Shown here: piece after piece, positions 5,737 to 5,970 of the stretch | How the letters are laid out: the number at the start of each line of letters is the position of its first letter | How positions within the stretch are numbered: the stretch's first letter is position 1 | Origin: Betaproteobacteria bacterium | GTDB taxonomy: Bacteria; Pseudomonadota; Gammaproteobacteria; Burkholderiales; Burkholderiaceae_C | DNA: 5,970 nt | Reading direction: 5' to 3' | NCBI GenBank assembly: GCA_009927195.1 | Contig: RFNL01000244.1 | Location: 1 to 5,970, forward strand | Made by a program: the position numbers and the translations under genes | Notes under the pieces: generated by a model | Seen by the model: only the letters and a program-made list of their open reading frames with translations | Database searches by the model: none | What the model was told of the DNA's origin: nothing

Positions 5737-5970
5737 TGGCGCAACCACTCCCAGGCTTGAGAGGTGTAGAAACCACTGGAGATGCGCTGCATGCGCGCAC
5801 CGGACCAGTTTCGCAATGGGCTTTGGCCTTGCATGTGGCGCAGCAATTCGGCGTGGGCCACCGGGGTCAACGAAGGTGAGCGGTCGCTGCGCGGAAACCA
5901 GCGGCCTGCACTGTGCATCAAGGCCAACAGCGGCGTGCGCGGTGCGAAGGTGAAGACCATCGACTGGCGG
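5733..5970 (-). CDS. bchM: Mg-protoporphyrin IX O-methyltransferase BchM, C-terminal part (gene enters from the right edge)
   Basis: S-adenosylmethionine-dependent methyltransferase that methylates the C13 propionate of Mg-protoporphyrin IX, producing the substrate of the cyclase encoded by acsF in this window. Only the last 78 residues are visible. They include VFTFAPRTPLLALMH, the diagnostic block GRWFPRSDRSPSLTPV, the sequence LRHM and the near-terminal SGFYTSQAWEWL, all matching the BchM C-terminus as I know it. The SAM-binding glycine motif would lie outside the window, so the call rests on this tail plus the bchM-lhaA-puhA order. The stop overlaps the lhaA ATG by 4 nt, which implies coupled translation. 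The reading frame is intact to the edge. Confidence 0.95.
   Translation of the reverse strand, partial: RQSMVFTFAPRTPLLALMHSAGRWFPRSDRSPSLTPVAHAELLRHMQGQSPLRNWSGARMQRISSGFYTSQAWEWLRQ

Noticed and set aside
4546..5760. A 404-codon open frame on the plus strand opposite lhaA
   Set aside because: It is very rich in His, Gln and Arg with no domain, lacks hydrophobic or core-like pattern, and lies wholly antisense to a well-supported membrane protein. It is a shadow of codon bias.

Overview
The window is a tightly packed piece of a proteobacterial photosynthesis gene cluster. All eight genes read on the minus strand, so transcription runs from the right edge (5970) to the left edge (1). In that order they are: the 3' end of bchM, lhaA, puhA, puhB, puhC, acsF, puhE and the 5' end of crtI. 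Both end genes are cut by the window edges. No gene is seen on the plus strand, there is no RNA gene, mobile element or CRISPR array, and no stretch over about 40 bases lies outside a gene.

The host is most likely a purple or aerobic anoxygenic phototrophic betaproteobacterium of the order Burkholderiales (Comamonadaceae-like, such as Rhodoferax or Limnohabitans relatives). This is an inference. It rests on acsF lying inside the puh group, an arrangement known from Rubrivivax gelatinosus, and on a GC content that looks moderate rather than the very high GC of Rubrivivax. A genus cannot be fixed from the sequence alone.

The genes serve one task, building the reaction centre and core antenna. 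BchM and AcsF catalyse consecutive steps of bacteriochlorophyll synthesis: methylation of Mg-protoporphyrin IX, then oxygen-dependent closure of the isocyclic ring. LhaA, PuhB, PuhC and PuhE are membrane assembly factors for the reaction centre and light-harvesting complex 1. PuhA is the reaction-centre H subunit. CrtI starts carotenoid synthesis by desaturating phytoene.

Most junctions suggest translational coupling. There are ATGA overlaps of 4 nt at bchM/lhaA, puhA/puhB and puhB/puhC, a 7-nt overlap at acsF/puhE, and a 9-nt gap at puhE/crtI. The two real breaks are lhaA/puhA (30 nt) and puhC/acsF (36 nt). Each of these breaks is preceded by a hairpin at the end of the upstream gene and followed by a good Shine-Dalgarno sequence. 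The lhaA/puhA hairpin is followed by T-runs and resembles an intrinsic terminator or attenuator.

No previously undescribed system was found. The points most worth checking are the lhaA/puhA hairpin, a hairpin that would cover the puhC ribosome-binding region, and a marked excess of the palindrome CCATGG across the window.
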